Assembly: GCF_042453785.1 (NCBI RefSeq) | Contig: NC_091664.1 | Location: 3,584,501-3,648,500 of the forward strand | DNA from: Malus domestica | Lineage: Eukaryota; Streptophyta; Magnoliopsida; Rosales; Rosaceae | Length of the DNA: 64,000 nucleotides | Direction: 5' to 3' | Shown: one piece after another, positions 34,505 through 46,988 of the stretch | How positions within the stretch are numbered: position 1 is the first letter of the stretch | Layout: each line of letters begins with the position of its first letter | Notes under the pieces: generated by a model | Databases searched by the model: none | Told to the model about the DNA's origin: nothing | The model's input: the letters and a program-made list of their open reading frames with translations, nothing else | Made by a program: the position numbers and the translations under genes

Positions 34505-37500
34505 ATGTCGTCTTCAGACGAGGAGGGGTCAGGGGAGGAGTACCTCTTCAAGATCGTCATAATCGGCGACTCGGCGGTGGGGAAATCCAACTTGCTCTCC
34601 CGCTACGCGCGGAACGAGTTCAATGCCCACTCCAAGGCGACGATAGGCGTGGAGTTTCAGACCCAGAGCATGGAAATCGACGGCAAAGAGGTCAAAGCTC
34701 AGATTTGGGACACCGCCGGACAGGAACGCTTCAGGGCCGTCACCTCTGCTTACTACCGTGGCGCCGTCGGAGCTCTCATTGTCTATGATATCACCCGCAA
34801 GACCACTTTCGAGAGTGTTGGCCGCTGGCTCGATGAGCTCAAGAGTAAGCTACTTACACTGTCTATTCAGACAAAGTTTTCTTCTTTTCTGCTTTTGCTT
34901 TTGGTTATGGTGTTTTCATCTTGAAGCGAAATTGCTAAAGTAATTGCGATAATTGTGGTTGTTGGATTTGTGGGTTGTATTTGTTTTTGGTGAATGTGAG
35001 TTTTGGTTGGATTTTGCTGGATGTGATGGATATGGATTTAGATCTTATATTATGATTAAGAGTTCTCTGTTTGAAAACTTCATTCAGAAGAAAGCTAATT
35101 ATTTTTTTCAAAATCTTTTGTTTTTTGGGGGTGGATGTGTAAATTGTTATAAAATTGAAAGAAAATTCTGCTTATATTGAGTTATTGACTAATATATGTA
35201 AACTTTTGAATACGTTCCGGTAGCCAATGATTTATATAAGTCTATTGTGTCAAATCGAGGAATGAGGATCCTTGCCGGAACCTCTTTGTGAGGATCCCAG
35301 GATCCTCAAATCACATCCGTTCATCGTACATCATGCAGTCAGAAATCATCATAAATTTTTTTATTTAAAATTGAATATAAACAGTACCTGATAAAAATTG
35401 ACTGCACGATATATGATAAACGGATGTGATTGGAGGATCCCTGGGATCGTCACAAAGAGGATCCAAGGAGGATCCTCATTGCAAATCTAGGCCTGAGGTG
35501 CGTCTATTGGGTAGTTGAGAAGATTCAGATAACTTGATGGTTTGGTTGTTTTGCGTGAAACACTTTGTGGTCGAATGTATGTAATATGGCGTGTTAGCTT
35601 CTATACAGAGTATTAGGGGTAATAAAGGAATCTTCAAGTTTCTAGACAGCTAAAAAATTATATATATTCAAGAAGTATTGGTTGAAGTTATGATCTAAGA
35701 TGCATGAATCGCCGCTATAATCTACTGAGGAGGTGTTTGACAGATAATGATTGATTGTTTTTAGTGTCTGAGATATGAGGGCCCAAGTGATACATGTTTG
35801 TTTGTTTGCTGAATCTAAGAGCTTTGGCCATCCGAATCTATTTGCGAAAGAGCAATCAATCAGTGTAAGGGGGTCCTTACAACTCCTCATTGGAATTTTT
35901 ATGTGGGGGGACATGCTTTCCTAGCCGACCATCTAGTTAACCAAGTGTTCTTGGTATTTAGTACCGCATGAAGTTTATGCCTTGTTAGTTTATCTTGTTA
36001 TATGTTTGAAATTAGGCTAGCAACACTTGTAGTCTCCACACTATTCTCGAAAAATTCATTCTTTAGGAGGTCCATATCCGTACCTTAATTTTTCTCTGAA
36101 AAATTCAAAATGTACAATTAGTGTTTATTTACCAAAATTTTTACCTTTTCTAATAGTGAAATACAATGTCAATAGTTAGTCACTACTATTTTATTGTGTT
36201 TGTGGATTGCATGTCAACTGTGGTTGTAATTATTTTGTTCTTGTAAGAAAAAATACAACACAATGAAATTTTTTTAATTACTTCTAATAGTGAATGCATT
36301 AGATGTTTAGCTTACACAATCCCAATCCTTTATTTTTTTTATCATTTTTCCGTATGAATATTGATAGATTCTATTCATGGCTTCTTGTGTTAGCAACTCC
36401 TCTTATGGGTTTTTTCTTGGTATTACATCTTCATGATGGTAATGATCATGCTATTTATTTTGTTGCATTTATAAAAGTTCCTTTTTGCCATGATCACCAA
36501 GTTTGTTTAAGTTAGCCTTCATCACAAGTTGTGAGTAGGCCTTTTTCTTTTTCTCCTCTGTATATTAACCTTGAGACTACAAAGTTGATAACGTTGCACA
36601 TTGTGTCCAAAAAACTTTGCCTAAGTAAAATTGCATTCAGCTCAAAATACTCCCCGAATCACGTTTCATTACACTAAAAGGAATGTCTCTTAAAAAATTT
36701 AGACAACAACTTCTAGAGAAAACTAAATGCCTAAAAATTTAATTCTATCCTAAATGGACCAACCAAACAAATCACATAGGAGCAAAAGCGCTTAAAAACT
36801 TGACCATCAAGATTTTCTATCGTAGAAGGAGAACGCATTGGCATGTCTCTGAAGCATGGACAAATCCATATCCTTTATGGGACTATCTTGGATTGAATTT
36901 TCTTCCAAGAATTAAATTCCAAGAAGCTCGAGAAGTTGAAAAACGAAGTTATGGAAGAGTCTTGCTTAATAAGTTTGCAATCATCAGTTCTATATAGTGA
37001 AAGTAGTCTATTCTTTTCATGAAAATACCTGCTTTTGTGTAATATATTTATTTGTATCTCTCTATATCATATTAGCTTCGAATGAACTTCTAAACTGAGT
37101 TTTCTTGTTAGCTCTCTCTTTCATGGCCCTTTTCATGACTAAGCTAGCTTGGGATTGCAATGGATTCTGTATATTATTATTTCATTTGTCTTACCGAATG
37201 TATGTACAGAATGTATCCTTGTTATATTATTTGAATTTAAGACACAACAACTCTTCTCTTATCTCTGATTACTTTTGGTCGTTGTAACCTCCATTTCTTG
37301 CTTTACTACTAAGTTCTTATTTTTGAGCTTGATTAATCATTGGTGCAGCTCATTCCGATACAACTCTGGCAATGATGCTAGTGGGGAACAAATGTGATTT
37401 AGAGGATATCAGGGCTGTGAGTGTTGAGGATGGTAGAAGCCTTGCTGAAGCAGAGGGGTTATTCTTCATGGAGACATCTGCCCTGGACTCAACAAATGTT

Positions 37501-37671
37501 ATAAAGGCTTTTGAGCTTGTGATTCAAGAAATATATAACAATGTCAGCCGGAAGGTCTTGAACTCTGATACGTACAAAGCAGAGTTATCTGTGAACAGGG
37601 TCAGCCTCGTTAATAATGGAGCAGACGGATCAAAGAAAACCCAGGGCTATTTTTCTTGCTGTTCCGGTTGA
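34505..37671 (+). CDS. RABA5: Rab GTPase, RABA5 (Rab11-related) type
   Basis: Two exons, 34505-34844 and 37349-37671, give 220 residues. All G motifs are present: P-loop GDSAVGKS (21-28), the switch I effector Thr in SKATIGVEF, switch [11 protein letters not shown] (68-76), NKCD (127-130) and ETSAL. The tail ends CCSG, a double-Cys geranylgeranylation site. The [20 protein letters not shown] start and SxCCSG end fit the RABA5 clade. RABA GTPases act at the trans-Golgi network/recycling endosome in secretion to the plasma membrane and cell plate. The single 2.5-kb intron splits the protein after Lys113 and carries a MITE. The gene looks intact. Which RABA5 paralogue it is cannot be settled by eye. 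Confidence 0.93.
35261..35480. mobile_element. MITE, AATGAGGATCCT family, in RABA5 intron (copy 1 of 2)
   Basis: Ends AATGAGGATCCT and AGGATCCTCATT are inverted. Internal arms carry CATCCGTTCATCGTACATC and its near-complement around an AT hinge with ACAGTACCTGATAAAAA. The second copy is 52404-52627. Confidence 0.8.
35481..37348. other. Remainder of the RABA5 intron
   Basis: AT-rich. Several short open frames have no protein signature. The intron ends CATTGGTGCAG before exon 2. Confidence 0.5.
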
Positions 37672-38270
37672 TATGGTTTATATCTCCAAAAAGAACACAA
37701 AAATGCATAGGACGAGCACTCGAGGGCATTTCCAAGGTTGGTTATTGAATTTGGTTCGTTAATTGGTTTGTTTGGTATTTGGTACCTACTTAAAGGTTTC
37801 CGAACAAGTCGATATCATACAAGTAAATTCTTATCTTTTTAATTCATGTAAACAAGTTGAATTTGTACTCCGGATGGAAGCCATGTAACTTCTATAAAAT
37901 GAAGACCGGCACCCGTTTTCTTTGGTGTGATGTAATTTGTTCTGGTAAGTATATTATGTTCAGCAACTCGATGAATTTTATGTGATTTTACAGTGCAGTG
38001 GAGAAAAACATGGAACGATGTTATTTTGAATCGCGACGTGTGCATTTATCAAAGAAAAAAATTGAGCAGACATTCTTTTGTGAGTTTGTCTCTAGGACCT
38101 GAATATTTGGTATAGAAGTTTTGTATGTGAATGTGTAGTCATTTGAAGAAATGGAAACTCAAAACTTCTTTCCTTTGTTTTGGTTACATTGGAGGATTTC
38201 GAATCATGGACTTAGCACAATCTTGACTGTTAATCTACCCACTTTCACCACCGGGCTAACCCGGTGGCGT
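37672..38270 (+). other. RABA5 3' untranslated and downstream region
   Basis: The 3' UTR follows the TGA. No unambiguous AATAAA signal was found. Nothing else recognised up to the MITE at 38271. Confidence 0.45.
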
Positions 38271-38711
38271 AGGTCATCTCCAATGGAGATGACTAAAGGT
38301 CCAAAAGTTCAAAAAAAAAAAAAAAAGCTTGATTTTTCTAAAAACTCATCTCCAACCGATAGTTGAGTTATAATTCTATGAAGTTCACAAGGCCATTATT
38401 TGGTTGAAGGGATACCAGGTTGCCAAATGTAGTTCCTCTCTTACCTTTTTTTTTTGGCTTAGTTCTTCAGATGCAATAATTAATTTAAATTCAATGGCTG
38501 AATTTGAAAATATCAAACGGTAGTTTAATTAAATTAACCAATAAATATGAAATATAAACTTAAAACTAATAAATTATTGAGGGGACTATGTTTAGCCCAT
38601 TTGGTTGAAAATGACATATAAGTATGACCTGACACTGTTTATTTAAAAATAATTTTTTTCGAGACTAAAAATCTAAATGGGGCTATATTTAGCCCTTTCG
38701 GAGATGGTCCT
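38271..38711. mobile_element. MITE, GGTCATCTCCAA family (copy 2)
   Basis: Ends TAGGTCATCTCCAAT at the left and GGAGATGGTCCTAG at the right are inverted. The interior carries AGCCC patches typical of this family. TAG next to both ends may be a 3-bp target duplication, which would suggest a Tourist/Harbinger-type origin. Confidence 0.6.
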
Positions 38712-39004
38712 AGAAAACTCAAAACTTCACCTCTACGTAAGAGTAGCCAGCCAATTTCTTGTGTGAGGTGGTGATGCATGGTGAGCTGGTTCAGTTGGTA
38801 GCTACATTATTTGAATGTCCCTATTTGCCAGTTGTATGTGATTTTTAAGTAGACCCAGGCACTTGTCTGTAAGCAACCATTCTGATCATCTGATGTCGAC
38901 TTCATTGCAAATAGTTCCTTAGATGCATGGAGCATTTCCTTCTTACTAATTAATTGAAGTTTGATGTGTGCGTATAAAATTTTTATTTATTTTTTCTTTT
39001 ATTA

Positions 39005-39221
39005 TGGGTTCGTTTGAAAGTGCATTTAAAATGATTAAAAATGTTTTTGGTAAAATTGATTTTGAGTTTCAAATGCTTTTTGGAATAAGCACCAGATATG
39101 TGCTTTTTTTTAGGAAATACTAAAAGTGTTTTTTCAAGACCCACTTGATTTTTATTAATCATTGGTTATATTTTTACCAAAATCGCTTTCAGCTATTTTA
39201 AAAACACTTCCAAACAAGTTC
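39005..39221. mobile_element. MITE, GTTTGGAAGTGCTTTTAAAA family
   Basis: Ends GGGTTCGTTTGAAAGTGC and CACTTCCAAACAAGTTC are inverted; ATGATTAAAAATG and TTTTAAAAACAC lie further in. Relatives are at 42919-43118, 46804-46988 and (truncated) 31165-31300. Confidence 0.7.
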
Positions 39222-39793
39222 TAAGTCAATTCAATATATGTGATTGACTTCATCGACTAGAGGTACAAGTTGAGTTGGAAGACACTCTTGTTGGCATTAG
39301 AACTCTTTGATTCTGATACGACCAGTTCAAAAATCAGGTGAAACTCCTTATCTGTGAGGATGCGAACAATGTTTGTTACTTTATTTTTATGTTACTGTTT
39401 ACGAACACTAATGGTAGACCAAATTGTGCAAAAGAAGACTTTTCTATTTATTTGCGGAATCAATGGCCGCAAATTCACACCTTAGATTGAGTAATGGGAT
39501 GGATCATGGGAGTTGGGTGCTTGCCTAACCTCAACTCCCAACTATGCCACTAAGTTGATATCCCAATGGTGGCATCACCCCAAAGATTTTAGTTCTAGAA
39601 CAAAATCAACCTTTGCCACAAAATATTCAACTCAATTGTGGGTGAGAAGTGGTTGTTCTAGCAATCACATGGTTGGTGGAGGATCAATTTGGGGTGTTAG
39701 AGATATGGTTGAGAACCCAACTCACAAGGTAAAAGCCAACCCTACCACACAACTATTTCCCACCACCATACAACCCCAATAGAAAAAATACAA

Positions 39794-39942
39794 GGCAGTG
39801 TTATCTATGCACTTTTTTTTTATTTTGGAGACACTCTTTTTAGTTCCAACCGTAAGCTGGAATATGAATTGAAGAATATCAAACGACATAAATTAACAGA
39901 AGATCTGTGAGAAATAAAAAGAGGTGTATGAATAGCACTACC
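39794..39942. mobile_element. MITE, GGTGGTGCTATTCACACACC family
   Basis: Ends GGCAGTGTTATC and GAATAGCACTACC are inverted. The interior has ATTGAAGAATATCAA and ATAAATTAACAGAAGATC like the copy at 43597-43737. No clear target duplication. Confidence 0.6.
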
Positions 39943-40362
39943 GAACATAATATAATCAAATTCAAAACATAATTACCATAAAAACTCATTACAAAAGAGA
40001 AAAAGGAAAAGAAAAATCTTACTGAAAGAAAAGTAAATGAAAAGACAAGTAGACCCATCATACAAGAAGTGGGTAAACCAATATAAACTCAAGATTCTTC
40101 TAGAAGCTTTTGCCCAATTTCTGTAAAATCTTTTGTTTTCTTTTCACTTCCTACTAGATTTGCTAATATGGATGGAATACATATGGAGACAATTGACTGA
40201 TGATAAGGACAACTCCTTTATCTTATTCTTCTATTTTTAGTTTCTCCTCCAGCACTTCTCTTTTTACTTTTTTTCCGTCGATTTATCCAATTTAACTAAC
40301 GAAAAGAAGAAAAGAGGAGTACCGGAGGAGAAAGATGAGTGCGAAAATCAGTCACTTCCCAC

Positions 40363-43300
40363 TCATTGAGATCTCCAAGTCTTGGCCATTTCAAACCCAT
40401 TCATGCCATGGTGATAGTCCTGAATAGTTTGGTAGATTTCCTCCTGTGTGTTCATCACAAAAGGGCCATGCGAAACCACTGGTTCATTTAAGGGTTGCCC
40501 TGCCGCCAACAAAAACCGCAACGGCTCCGATGACTTGTTGCACACGCTTAGGCCGTCTCCCGGACCCAAAACCAAGACGTGATGAGCTGACGAATGAGTT
40601 GATCCAAACACCCCTTCTCCTTCGATTACGTACACAAATGAAGTCCAGGCTTCCGGTATGCAGTGATGAAGTTGAGCTCTCGGTTTTAAGACGAAATCTA
40701 GAAACATTGCTGGTGTTCTGGTGTAAACTGGGGAGCTGACTCCCAATGCTTCTCCGGCGACAACTCGGACGTCGACCCCGTCTTTCTCTGCCCTAGTTAT
40801 GTCCTTGCTTAGGAGTTCTTGGTATCTTGGCTCAATCCTGCAAGCAAGAATATTTTCATAGTGAATATAGAGAACTATAAAGTTTTTGAAAAATAATTTT
40901 GTAATTACTCGCAGTAAATCAAAATAATTATAATTACTAGATGGAGCTCATATACCATGCATGCGTAAATATAAAAATTAAAAAAAAAAACTATAATATG
41001 GAAGAGAGAGAAGTGGGAAGAAATGTTAGAGAGAGAAGTGAGAAAATGCGGTTTTTTTTTTTAATTTTTAATTTTTTTAAAGGCTTATTTTATCAACACC
41101 CTACATATTGTTGAATGCACCCTACAAACTTAATACTCCCCACATTTGCTTTTTTAATTACAATTAATCTTAATACACCCCACTTACTTTTCCATAATAC
41201 CCTCACACCCCACACCACAACATACACCCCACATTTTCTACATATACCCCACACTCTTCATATCTTAAAAAAGAAAAAGAAAAAATTAGCCCTCCCCCTT
41301 CTCCAGCAAGAATCAGCCACAATTATTCTTCTTTTTCTTCCACGCCACGCCACACCAAATGTTGATTAAAGAGTAACATTGCTTTGATTAAAAACTTGAG
41401 GTCACAACATTTAAAGGAAAGGCCAATGCTTCAGTTCCTCGATTTCTTTTTGTTCGGACTTCAACCTAGGATAAGCAGGACAATGTTGCGAAACCTAAAA
41501 GATGTGTATGCAAAAGAAAGGGACAACCTTTCCGAGCTCTCCTCGAAAATATGTGGAAACCATATATCCTTAAAACAAGACTTGCAAATGAGGGCCTTTG
41601 TATTGCTTCTCTGAGCCGAACAACCAACTCATAAGACTAATTAAAGGGCTACTTGATTTGGTATGGAAGATTGATTTGACTGAAGGAATTAGGTTCAGAA
41701 AGATGGAAACTGCCCAAGTAGGAATATGAAAATGGGGACAAAAGTTGGGATTAATTGATTGAATATCAATTATCAATGTAAGTGTATTTGGTTTTGGATT
41801 AAGATTCTCTTATGAATAATTTTTTCAGAAAACGTCTTTGTAGTTTTATTGATTAGGGTTTTGTGAAAACGTCTTTGTAGTTTTATTGATTAGGGTTTTG
41901 TTCTACGTACAATGGAGAGTGAATGGTTTTGAGAGTTGAAGAAGATAAATAATATTGGGATGTGTTATTTGGGGTGTATTTAGAATTATTTTAAATTTTT
42001 TATAATTTTACGAGGTCGAAATAGTCATTGCATATTAAGGCATACAAGTCATTTAACATTAAATTTTAATGTGGGGTGTATTCAACATTATGTGGGGTGC
42101 TAATAAAAAAAGCCTTTTTAAATTAGAGATATGCTATGCTTTAATGACATGTGAATGAGAGAAGGAAAAAAAAATTATTTTTGTTAAAATTACTTTAATG
42201 CCCATATTTTTCTTATCTAATATTTTGTTTTAATTATGCATGAAAGAGTTACCTCAAAAATAAATAAAAATTGCATGAAAGGGTATAATAATATTTTCGT
42301 TTATTTTTTGTTGACAAAGGAGATTCTATTAATAAGTGGTATAAATTCGGCTAATTTTCATTAGAATGACATGCAAATAGATATATCACGAATCTATAAA
42401 ATAAAAAAATATATAAATAAGAATGTGTAAAAGATTAAAAAAAATAACAGTAAAAAAATAAACAGAAATGTATAAAATATTAAATTCTCGTATCAGTTCC
42501 CCATGGCATGGAATAAAAAAAATCCTAATTTCTTTGCTAATTATTTAGTACTTTTTTTTTTAAATTGTTGGTGGGGTTCCAACGAGACCACATGTGTATG
42601 TATTTGAGCATTGTGGGGTCAACTGTTTTTCAGTAAAAAGTTAATTAAAAAAGGCTTTGGTGAGTCAGCCACACATATTCGGCACTACAACTTTAAAAAA
42701 AAACTTTTGGTTAGTTTTCATATAAATAATGGTCAACTCATGCCGGTGTGAAATAATTTATAAAACAATTTTAGGAACTTTCGTCACTAATATTCTATGA
42801 AGATTTTGTCAGACTACAAAAAGTCCAAATAGATCCCGTTTATACACAAAAATAAATAAATAAATAAAATTACAACATTCACATTGAGTCAATCAACCTT
42901 TTGTGTTTTTAATCTATAATGAAAGTATTTTTAAAATAACTAAAGTCGTTTCTAGTGAAAAATATTTTTAAAACCAGTCGAACAAATTTAAGTGAATTCT
43001 AAAAAAAAGTACTTTAAGCATTTTTTTTCAAGAAGCAAATGCATGATGTTTCTTCTACAAAGCAATCAATTTCATTAAAAATATTTTTAATCATTTTAAA
43101 AACACTTTTAAACGAGGGTAAAATTATTTATTGGTCGAAATCAAATTTTGTAAACCTAAGTTATTCATGTATATTACTCTAAATATCTATGATTTCAGTT
43201 CCAAACTATTCTTTATGAGATGAACTTGTCCTCGAAATGCTTGCGCAATGTTGTCGTTGGCATTTACGCCGGCCATGCGCTAGCCTCTAAGAGAACGGTC

Positions 43301-44848
43301 ATGCATGGCAAATTGGCAACCTCTTCTCGGTGGCCATGGCTGCTATTTATGTTTTTGTTTTTTGAAATGGTCCGGTCAAAAATAGTTTTAGTAGTTGGAT
43401 GATTATATAAACAATTACGGGTCAGCAAAAAGGGACTAAAATGTAAGTATTGAAATTTTTTTTTTTTTGACAAATTGTCGTGTTAAATTGTTAGTTGGTA
43501 GGGGGTAAAGATCGGTGAGGATTCAACTCACAACATAGTGCATAGATATAAATACTAAGTATTGACAACTGATTGATGCACAAAAATAAATTATGAGGCG
43601 GTGCTATTCACACACCTATTTTTACTTCTCACACACATGTTTTAATTTTCAACTATGATCGAATTGAAGAAGATCAATAAACATAAATTATTAAGGATGT
43701 GTGGGAGATAAAAGAGGTGTGTAAATAACATTATCCTAAATTAAGCAGTGGAATGAGAAAAAATACGTACATTTTGTCCTTCTGGGCTAAATTGATCCAA
43801 AGCTGCAAACCAGTGTTGGGTCCTTCTCCTTCAGGCATTTCTGAATGAACTATTCCCCTGCCTGCCGTCATCCACTGTCCCCAAAAATTCACACATCCAA
43901 CAAAATGCTTAATGAATGTCCAATCACAAACATTTCTACCACCGTCGTCAAATTTATTCACCAAATAACGCCTCGACGCTTGATCATTTATTTTGACCGA
44001 GTAACAACAACAACGATATTGACACATAATTCGGTGAATATATACGTGAACAAATTTGACGACTCTAATATTATTAACAAATCAATATATACCTGCACAT
44101 CCCCAGTCCGGATTGTACCCCTGTGCCCTGCAAAGTCTTGGTGAGTGATTGCTCCCTGAAATCCAAACAAACCAAAACTTGTAACTTCAAGTTCTTACTG
44201 CAATCTGAAATCCATAATCCAAAAACGTTAGGGAAAAAGATTGACCTGTAACATGTATGTGACAGTCTCGAAACCTCTGTGTGGGTGGTCAGGAAATCCA
44301 GCAGGAGGGGACACTGCAAACATCACAAAGCAAACAACAATGTCAGCACAGAATTCATATCATCCATAAAATAAAATAAAAAGGAATTAAAATAATGAAA
44401 AAACAGTACCTGAAAAGTGATCCAGCATCAGAAAAGGATCCAGGTTCCTCAACTCGCGGCTAAAAAATCAAAACCCACGAACAAATAAGAACCCAGTTTT
44501 CAAAAACTCAAGAACACAAGAAACCATGTAATGAAATCCCAAAAAAAAGTGTAAAAATCAAAGATTCAAAAGCCAAAAAGGATAAAAAAAATAAAAAAAT
44601 TGAAAAACTGGTAGAATTTGAGATGGTTACCTTCCAATGGCTCTCCTGGCAACAGCACCATCGCCTTCGTGCTGGGTCTTGGCGAGGACCTTCTTGACGA
44701 CCATTCTTGGGGAGGAAAAAGGAGGGAGGGATTGGTGATCGGAATCAGACATGGTGCTTCGGATGAAGGAAGGGACTGGGATTTTGAAGCGGTTGGTGGC
44801 TATGCGGAATAGTGAGGTGGTGTGTGGTGCTGTGAAAATAGCTTTCAT
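40363..44848 (-). CDS. Pirin-like protein (cupin superfamily)
   Basis: Six exons on the minus strand: 44848-44631, 44459-44410, 44313-44246, 44155-44093, 43874-43771 and 40837-40363, giving 325 residues. The pirin signature is complete. FPDHPHRGFETVTYMLQG supplies metal ligands His99 and His101. DFAGHRGTIRTGDVQW and MTAGRGIVHSEMP follow, supplying His143 and Glu145. The C-terminal cupin holds APxMFLDFVLKP- and PLNEPVVSHGPFVMNT-like motifs. Pirins are iron-binding cupins; the human protein is a nuclear co-regulator, a bacterial one has quercetinase activity, and an Arabidopsis pirin interacts with the G-alpha subunit. The first 32 residues are Arg/Ser/Thr-rich without acidic residues, like an organelle transit peptide. 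A second in-frame ATG (44752) would give the usual cytosolic/nuclear length. Intron 5 is 2.9 kb and full of transposon debris. Confidence 0.93.
41079..42118 (+). mobile_element. TIR element with possible hAT transposase fragment
   Basis: Left end AAAGGCTTATTTTATCAACA then CCCTACATATTGTTGAATGC. Read inward from the right, AAAGGCTTTTTTTATTAGCA then CCCCACATAATGTTGAATAC. The termini are therefore inverted over about 50 bp. GGGGTGT/ACACCCC motifs recur in both subterminal zones. 41384-41614 contains RISRTMLRNLKDVYAKERDN, resembling the N-terminal region of hAT transposases. The target duplication is obscured by flanking A/T runs. Confidence 0.55.
41827..41902. repeat. 38-bp perfect tandem duplication
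   Basis: The unit AAAACGTCTTTGTAGTTTTA...GGGTTTTGT occurs twice in a row inside the TIR element. Confidence 0.8.
42919..43118. mobile_element. MITE, GTTTGGAAGTGCTTTTAAAA family (diverged)
   Basis: AAAGTATTTTTAAAATAACT at the left and TCATTTTAAAAACACTTTTA at the right are inverted, with AAGTACTTTAAGCA in the middle as in the other copies. Confidence 0.5.
43597..43737. mobile_element. MITE, GGTGGTGCTATTCACACACC family
   Basis: Ends GGCGGTGCTATTCACACACC and GGTGTGTAAATAACATTATCC are inverted. The flanks AAATTATG (43588-43595) and AAATTAAG (43738-43745) match at 7 of 8 bases, consistent with an 8-9-bp target duplication. Confidence 0.72.
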
Positions 44849-45546
44849 GAGCGTTGCTTTTTATATGGAGAAGTTGAGAGCTGGATGCGTGTCTTATTAA
44901 CTTCCATGATATGATTGATTTAATATATAACGGCATTAAGAATGGTGGGAGGCCGGACAAACCAGCCGATTTGGAAATGGAAAAAAATCAAATATTAAAA
45001 AATGGAGAATTTTATTGGGGAACACCAGCACAACGGGTAAGAATTCGTATCTAAACGATGAAATTGAATTGAATGTTGTCCACCGTGTTGGTTATGTTGA
45101 TTGTGTTACGTGCACATTTTATATGAGATATTTCATGTGTTAAGTTTTTTTGTTATCGTGATGATTTTTCTTTGTCACCAAAAAAGGTTGTCATAAATAA
45201 TTTCCGAAGTTTTTAAGTAAATAAGAATATCAATTATGCAATCAATTTTACTTTAATAGTTGAATTAATAACAGTATGGAACTACATAAGATATAGAAAT
45301 GTATTTTATTTTAACACGTAAATTAATAACAGTATATAGCTATATAAGACGGCGTACATTAGGGAATTGAGTTTCTAAGACGTTTTTTTAAAACTTTTCT
45401 GTGAATAAAAATGGGGTTCTAGTTTTTTGCGTTGGCCGTGGGTGACTGACTGGGTCTGCCGTACATTTACATTAGGAAATTGGAGGAGGCGTGGGGAAAC
45501 ATAGAGTTGGACCCACTCAGCCTCCTTGGACCACTGATGATTGGTG
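44849..45546. promoter_or_regulatory. Promoter side of the pirin-like gene and intergenic sequence
   Basis: Upstream of the pirin-like start codon on the minus strand. AT-rich; no clear core element could be assigned. Confidence 0.35.
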
Positions 45547-45647
45547 ATGTCAAGCCCTTGTCACCATGAGGTTTGGAGGGTGGGGGTGTGTGTGTATGTG
45601 AGTATGGGTTTGGTTTGACTTTGACCTACTCAATCTCAATGATGAAA

Positions 45648-46082
45648 TTGCAGCAAAATATCTCTCAATTTTAACTCAGCAGTGGTCTCGAAATTAAAAA
45701 TTTGTGACCATTCATCTCTTAATTTATCAAAACGCGCAATTATATTCCTTTTAGTCAACTTCGTTAAACTTTTTTCAAAATGTTTCACATACCACACACT
45801 TGAGGCTGAACAAAGAACCCGATATGAAAAACCAAATGCGAAAACTTTGTAGCAATAGTCACTCGACTTTAACCTAATTGGAGTAATGGTCCCTTAATTG
45901 TAACTCAATTGTAATAATGATTCTTCCAACATCATTCATTTAGCCAAAAGTTCTGATGGAATTGACAAAAATGACCATAACTGCTCATTTTGATTAATTA
46001 AGGAACCAATAGTTACAGATTTTTAATTGAAGATATATTGTTCGAAGTAAATTATAATTGAGAGATCATTGCTATAATTTTC
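45648..46082. mobile_element. Foldback MITE shared by blocks A1 and A2 (A1 copy)
   Basis: Left end TTGCAGCAAAATATCTCTCA and, inward from the right, AAAATTATAGCAATGATCTC are inverted. The relative in A2 is at about 48180-48595, so this insertion is older than the duplication. Confidence 0.55.
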
Positions 46083-46803
46083 TGATCTTATATAATATGT
46101 AGAATTCAAAGGGATTCATGCAGTCGTCATCACCGCACAATCGTTTGGTCATCAATTTTCTTCAAAACCCTCCAAGGAACTCACCGCAAATCTCTATCAA
46201 TTCTTGATTTTCATCCTACTTTTTAAGAAAGTTTTAACGTATTTAATGGGAACATATCACAACTTTCAATTAATTCTTTAATGTGTTCCCATTGCATTTG
46301 CTATCCCATTGTCCAATGGAAAAGGGATCATTTCCGGATCATTTTCCACCTAATCCACTTAGTTTGAGATTCAGATCGTTGAAAGATCCCTTTCTGTCCA
46401 ATGGTTTATGGATGTGTTTGTGTGATGCATGCGTTTCACACTTGTCACTCCCTCACATTTGCTATTATGTGTCATTTTTTTCAATTCATTATTCGGGTTC
46501 AAACGATGTCATCTTCTATAGTTTGGATTGACGTAGTAATATCGTCTGTACTACAAAATAATTAATTTAGTGTCAAACATTGCCAAATTAAAATAATACA
46601 AGATGTTTATAATCAACATTCAAAATTAAAGTACATACATCTAAACTAAAAAAATTCCAAAAGGAAAACAAATTAACATGGTTTCATAAAAAAATGGGAG
46701 CATATAATATGAATATGCCACTCAATTCCATTCGATTCCATTCATATATATGCTCATTCCTTAAACTCTCGCTATTACCAACCTCTCAAAAATAGCAATG
46801 TTA

Positions 46804-46988
46804 GGGAGTTTGGAAATGTTTTTTAAATGGCTGGAAGTGTTTTTTATGAAAATGTTTGGAAAAGCATTTAAAGTACTTCTTATAGTATAATGCTTCTTGC
46901 ATGAAGCACTTTAAGTACTTTTAGAACCCAAAAACATTTTTCTTTAAAAGTGGTTTTAGTTATTTTAAAAGCACATTTAAACGAGCTC
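46804..46988. mobile_element. MITE, GTTTGGAAGTGCTTTTAAAA family, in A1 only
   Basis: Ends GGGAGTTTGGAAATG and CATTTAAACGAGCTC are inverted, flanked by TTA at 46801-46803 and 46989-46991. The corresponding place in A2 (about 49220) lacks it, so it came in after the duplication. Confidence 0.7.

Larger units (their letters stand above)
38712..40362. other. Intergenic region between RABA5 and the pirin-like gene
   Basis: Holds the MITEs 39005-39221 and 39794-39942 and the pirin-like 3' untranslated region (right end). 39490-39780 has a somewhat GC-richer patch with a short open frame of no recognisable family. No gene called. Confidence 0.45.
40838..43770 (-). other. Large transposon-filled intron 5 of the pirin-like gene
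   Basis: Holds a ~1-kb TIR element (41079-42118), MITEs 42919-43118 and 43597-43737, and otherwise very AT-rich sequence. A short GC-richer open frame at 43220-43402 has no recognisable family. Confidence 0.6.

Noticed and set aside
36800..36997. 65-codon frame in the RABA5 intron
   Set aside because: No domain, within an intron with clear GT...AG borders; chance frame.
43220..43402. Possible small gene in the pirin intron
   Set aside because: Short, no recognisable domain, inside an intron on the opposite strand.
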